Part shown: one piece after another, positions 61,746-64,000 of the stretch | How positions within the stretch are numbered: position 1 is the stretch's first letter | How the letters are laid out: the number at the start of each line of letters is the position of its first letter | Origin: Sporosarcina aquimarina | Lineage (GTDB): Bacteria > Bacillota > Bacilli > Bacillales_A > Planococcaceae | Direction of reading: 5' to 3' | Length of the DNA: 64,000 nucleotides | Assembly (NCBI RefSeq): GCF_023715615.1 | Contig: NZ_JAMBOM010000001.1 | Span: 1,302,001-1,366,000 of the forward strand | The notes under the pieces: generated by a model | Seen by the model: only the letters and a program-made list of their open reading frames with translations | Told to the model about the DNA's origin: nothing | The model's database searches: none | Translations under genes and position numbers: made by a program

Positions 61746-62033
61746 ATGTTAAAAGTTAAAGTGAAACAAAAAGAAAAAGTGGAATTCACTGTTCCATTGC
61801 CGTATCTTCTTTTACATGCCGGTGGTTGGGTTGCATCTTCGCCTTTACTTTGGAAATTTGTAAACAGTACTTTTATCCAGAAGAATATAGATGAACATGC
61901 AAAGTCGTTTATTCCCGTATCAATTGATCGTAAAGAGGTTAAGAATTTATTGAGAGAAGTCAAAAAGTATCGCGGATTAACTATCGTTGAAGTAAAAGAT
62001 AAGGACGGAACGGAAGTTGTTGTAAAGTTATAA
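61746..62033 (+). CDS. Hypothetical protein related to preceding gene (95 aa)
   Basis: A 95-residue protein starting four bases after the preceding stop. The pattern of a beta strand with VKVKQKEKVEFTVPLPYLLLH, a central amphipathic segment and a C-terminal VEVKDKDGTEVVVKL parallels residues 48-130 of the protein before it, so the two probably arose by duplication. No signal peptide. Function unknown; likely a partner in the DUF2089 operon. Confidence 0.62.
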   Translation: MLKVKVKQKEKVEFTVPLPYLLLHAGGWVASSPLLWKFVNSTFIQKNIDEHAKSFIPVSIDRKEVKNLLREVKKYRGLTIVEVKDKDGTEVVVKL

Positions 62034-62091
62034 AAGACGGGTCGTATTTGGAAAAACAGATGAGATTCAAGGGATGTCAATTTCAATATAA

Positions 62092-62241
62092 ATCGTCTTA
62101 GCAGATCGTTTTGATGGGTTCGGTCACCGCAAGTTCTGGCCAGATTTTGCAATGTCGATGAGAGATAATGGGCTAGATAAAATTATTGGACAGGTAAGGA
62201 ATTGGCTGCCGGAGAGGAATAAAATTCAATTCACAGGTTAA
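62092..62241 (+). pseudogene. Gene remnant, unrecognised
   Basis: A 49-codon frame with strong protein character (ADRFDGFGHRKFWPDFAMSM, then LDKIIGQVRNWLPERN) ends in TAA 62239. It has no start codon with a site; a stop precedes it at 62089. It looks like the C-terminal piece of a lost enzyme. Confidence 0.35.
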
Positions 62242-62317
62242 AAAGGAGATTCAAACCGTTTACCGAATTCAATACTATAGTTGGCAAAGAATTTTTTCTA
62301 GAGGAGTTGCATGATAA

Positions 62318-62755
62318 ATGAATCGTATCAATCTTATAGCATTAGGGGTAAGAGACATTCGAAAATCTTTGAATTTTTATAAGGAGATTGGGTTTGAAGC
62401 ATCTGTGGTGGGCGATGAAGAAAAGCCGGTCATTGTTTTCTTTAAAAATGAAGGATCTAGACTTGAGCTGTTTCCATTGGAGGAACTAGCAAAAGATATT
62501 AACGTGGAGAATCCACCTGCCCTATCTACTGGAGGATTTCCAGGGTTTACGCTAGCTTATAATGGAAAATCTGCAGCTGAAGTAGATGACATATTTAAAA
62601 AGGTAAAGGACGTAGGAGCTCACGTCGTTAAACACCCCCAACCTCTTTCTTGGGGAGGTTATGGAGGGTACTTTGTGGACCCGGATGGCTATTATTGGGA
62701 AGTTGCATATGGAGCTGATTGGCAGTTCGATGAGAATAATATGTTGATGATTTAA
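62318..62755 (+). CDS. VOC-family (glyoxalase/bleomycin resistance fold) protein
   Basis: A 145-residue protein with two beta-alpha-beta-beta-beta modules: LIALGVRDIRKSLNFYKEIGF at the start and GYGGYFVDPDGYYWEVAYGA near the end. The DPDGYYWEV motif is typical of the glyoxalase-like VOC family; Glu in it may bind metal. The first module lacks the usual His, so activity is uncertain. GAGGAG precedes the ATG. Confidence 0.82.
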   Translation: MNRINLIALGVRDIRKSLNFYKEIGFEASVVGDEEKPVIVFFKNEGSRLELFPLEELAKDINVENPPALSTGGFPGFTLAYNGKSAAEVDDIFKKVKDVGAHVVKHPQPLSWGGYGGYFVDPDGYYWEVAYGADWQFDENNMLMI

Positions 62756-62807
62756 TATAGTGTTGAAAATATAGCTATTTAAATAATATCAATAGAACGC
62801 TTAATAA

Positions 62808-62860
62808 AACCTTTCAGCTAAAAATAGAACTATTGGGAATGTTTAGCTGAAAGGTATTTC
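62808..62860. terminator. Intrinsic terminator
   Basis: Fourteen-base perfect stem ACCTTTCAGCTAAA/TTTAGCTGAAAGGT around a 19-base loop. Confidence 0.7.
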
Positions 62861-62920
62861 ATTCACTGACTCAAATATGGTAAATTGGAATTAAGTCATA
62901 ATTCTGAGGGGGGAGTAGTG

Positions 62921-63124
62921 GTGAAAGAAAACTTAAAGTTAGCTCTAATCGTTTCACTGTTTAGTTTAATTGGGTTGCCTATATTTTTTCTCATCCTTTC
63001 AATAACTACAGGAAATTGGAAATTCTTCTTATTCAGCTTAGCACCCGCACTCACTGCTGGTTTGAGTGGACTTCTTTTGACACTTCAGCGAATTCGACAA
63101 ACTAAGCAAGTAAACATACGCTGA
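62921..63124 (+). CDS. Small two-segment membrane protein (67 aa)
   Basis: A 67-residue protein from GTG 62921 behind GAGGGGGGAG; an earlier in-frame ATG has no site. Two hydrophobic segments (residues 5-26 and 33-54) flank a short ITTGNWKFF loop, and the C-terminus is basic (QRIRQTKQVNIR). Family not recognised. Confidence 0.6.
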   Translation: MKENLKLALIVSLFSLIGLPIFFLILSITTGNWKFFLFSLAPALTAGLSGLLLTLQRIRQTKQVNIR

Positions 63125-63197
63125 TAATAGGAAATGTGAATTTAGAAGGTCGGTTTTAAGAATGAATCGTGAGCTGAAAATAAAAGGATGAACATAA

Positions 63198-63617
63198 ATG
63201 GATAGTTTTTTAGGTAAACTGATAATAGCTGTTGTTTTATGCATGGGTATGTTCTATTTGCTAGACAGCCTATTGCGTCGCTATTTAAAACTAGAAAAAG
63301 TAAATTTTTTCAAGAATAACTATGTGAATGATAAACATCAAAAAATTGATTGGATTCTGCGATTTGTTTTGATTTTAGGTTATCTATTGGTGACTATTAT
63401 CATGTCATCAGGAGAAAAGAAGACCACAACTATCTTTATCATTTTTGTTTCTTTTTCGTTACTCAATGCAGTCGTGTTGGAGTTAGTAAGAGCCTATTTG
63501 CAGAAAAAGTACGCTGAGCACAAAAATGAGTATATCCCAACCCTTATTCAATTGTGCCTACTGATTATAGTGGTCCCTACTCTCCTTTATACAAAATTTT
63601 TTGGATGGTTTGACTAA
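63198..63617 (+). CDS. DUF4181 membrane protein, second copy
   Basis: A 139-residue protein with four hydrophobic segments and the loop NYVNDKHQKIDWILRFV, which has the same NxxHxKIDWxLR signature as the protein at 46431. Outside this loop identity is low, so the two are old paralogues. AAAGGATG precedes the ATG. Function unknown. Confidence 0.7.
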   Translation: MDSFLGKLIIAVVLCMGMFYLLDSLLRRYLKLEKVNFFKNNYVNDKHQKIDWILRFVLILGYLLVTIIMSSGEKKTTTIFIIFVSFSLLNAVVLELVRAYLQKKYAEHKNEYIPTLIQLCLLIIVVPTLLYTKFFGWFD

Positions 63618-63681
63618 GGTTGTGTCAGGCATTAAATCTTATGTAAAACTTGCTAAATGACCATAGTCCAGAAAACATAAT

Positions 63682-63723
63682 AAAAGAACTTCCTGATATA
63701 TTTCCGGGAAGTTCTTTTTCTAT
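63682..63723. terminator. Bidirectional intrinsic terminator
   Basis: Stem AGAACTTCC/GGAAGTTCT with flanking A- and T-runs between convergent genes. Confidence 0.82.
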
Positions 63724-63751
63724 GCCTAAAATTTGACAAGTATGCAGACTT

Positions 63752-64000
63752 TCAATGCCGCGCAACATAAGTGCCACCTACAAAATCGTGGATTCCTCTC
63801 TTGTCTTCACGAAAAATGATCATTCCAGCACTGACAAGTATCGAAACACCCAATGTGAGTGTGCCAATCAAATAATAACCGACGATTTCTCTCATGAACA
63901 TATTGGATAACGTGACATTTCCTTGGTCCACTCGCTTCACTTGGATGTGGCACATGCGTTTCCCGATGACATATCCACTCCAAATAATAGGGATGACCAT
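63752..64000 (-). CDS. RDD-family membrane protein, 5' end cut by window
   Basis: The last 82 residues of an RDD-family protein on the minus strand. YVIGKRMCHIQVKRVD matches the conserved middle of the RDD domain, and DFVGGTYVAR its usual C-terminus (xGTxVV). Two membrane segments are visible. The ATG at the very edge is probably internal, since the Arg-Asp-Asp helix that starts the domain is missing. Function unclear. Confidence 0.7.
   Translation of the reverse strand: MVIPIIWSGYVIGKRMCHIQVKRVDQGNVTLSNMFMREIVGYYLIGTLTLGVSILVSAGMIIFREDKRGIHDFVGGTYVARH

Noticed and set aside
46000-64000. Prophage or integrative element
   Set aside because: No integrase, transposase, relaxase, phage structural gene or attachment-site repeat was seen, although the region is AT-rich and full of remnants.

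Overview
The window looks like a chromosome segment of a low-GC, Gram-positive, aerobic, non-pathogen-type Bacillales bacterium, most likely a Planococcaceae member close to Sporosarcina (inference). The grounds are strong AAGGAGG-type ribosome binding sites, Bacillus-type gene sets (namA-proI-yqjP-yqjQ order as in B. subtilis, yjlC-ndh, glmS with its ribozyme, yunC, hmoB, fosB) and Bacillus-type control sites (a Fur box, a cre site, intrinsic terminators between most transcription units). No rRNA, tRNA, CRISPR array, prophage or insertion sequence was recognised.

Region by region. 0-8 kb: an ABC-2 permease cut by the window edge, the namA/proI pair facing yqjP/yqjQ homologues, a decayed gene, a divergent HPr-kinase-like gene, a membrane-anchored S1C protease and small membrane proteins. 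8-12 kb: a betaine-type BCCT transporter, an NCS1 permease and an SDR. 12-17 kb: a Fur-controlled siderophore ABC importer (ATPase, lipoprotein, two permeases) divergent from a ferredoxin-NADP reductase. 17-22 kb: DUF3307 protein, a GAF/HD-GYP protein coupled to a class III adenylate cyclase, and a DUF4309 lipoprotein. 22-26 kb: a TetR gene divergent from a BCCT transporter plus CocE-type hydrolase operon that carries a cre site matching the consensus exactly. 26-31 kb: a 20-bp tandem array, a candidate 6S RNA, a CPBP protease, a serine hydrolase and small unknowns. 31-36 kb: a 1272-residue SF1 helicase with long coiled coils, coupled to a small partner gene, then a cupin. 36-46 kb: housekeeping genes (LCP ligase, YitT protein with a structured leader, YunC, HmoB, SodC, YxcD-like, DUF1540, NDH-2, GlmS with ribozyme).

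46-64 kb is AT-rich accessory DNA made mostly of single small genes: NUDIX, cupins, beta-lactamase-like and alpha/beta hydrolases, deaminase, TauE, GNAT, isochorismatase, NIPSNAP, FosB, DUF2089 operon, VOC and two DUF4181 paralogues. It also holds at least five interrupted or decayed genes and copies of a GC-richer dispersed repeat. It contains what I consider the most interesting item: a MutS2-like ATPase without the Smr nuclease domain, preceded by a promoter, a seven-codon leader ORF and an intrinsic terminator. Part of the leader ORF is complementary to the terminator 3' arm, which is the layout of ribosome-mediated attenuation.

Working together: iron supply (Fur box, siderophore importer, reductase, heme monooxygenase), osmolyte and quaternary-amine transport (two BCCT carriers), carbon catabolite control (cre site, HprK-like protein), nucleotide signalling (cyclase and HD-GYP) and drug or translation stress (MutS2-like, FosB). 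Start codons were chosen from Shine-Dalgarno spacing and often lie downstream of the longest open frame. All family calls come from reading motifs by eye, with no database search.
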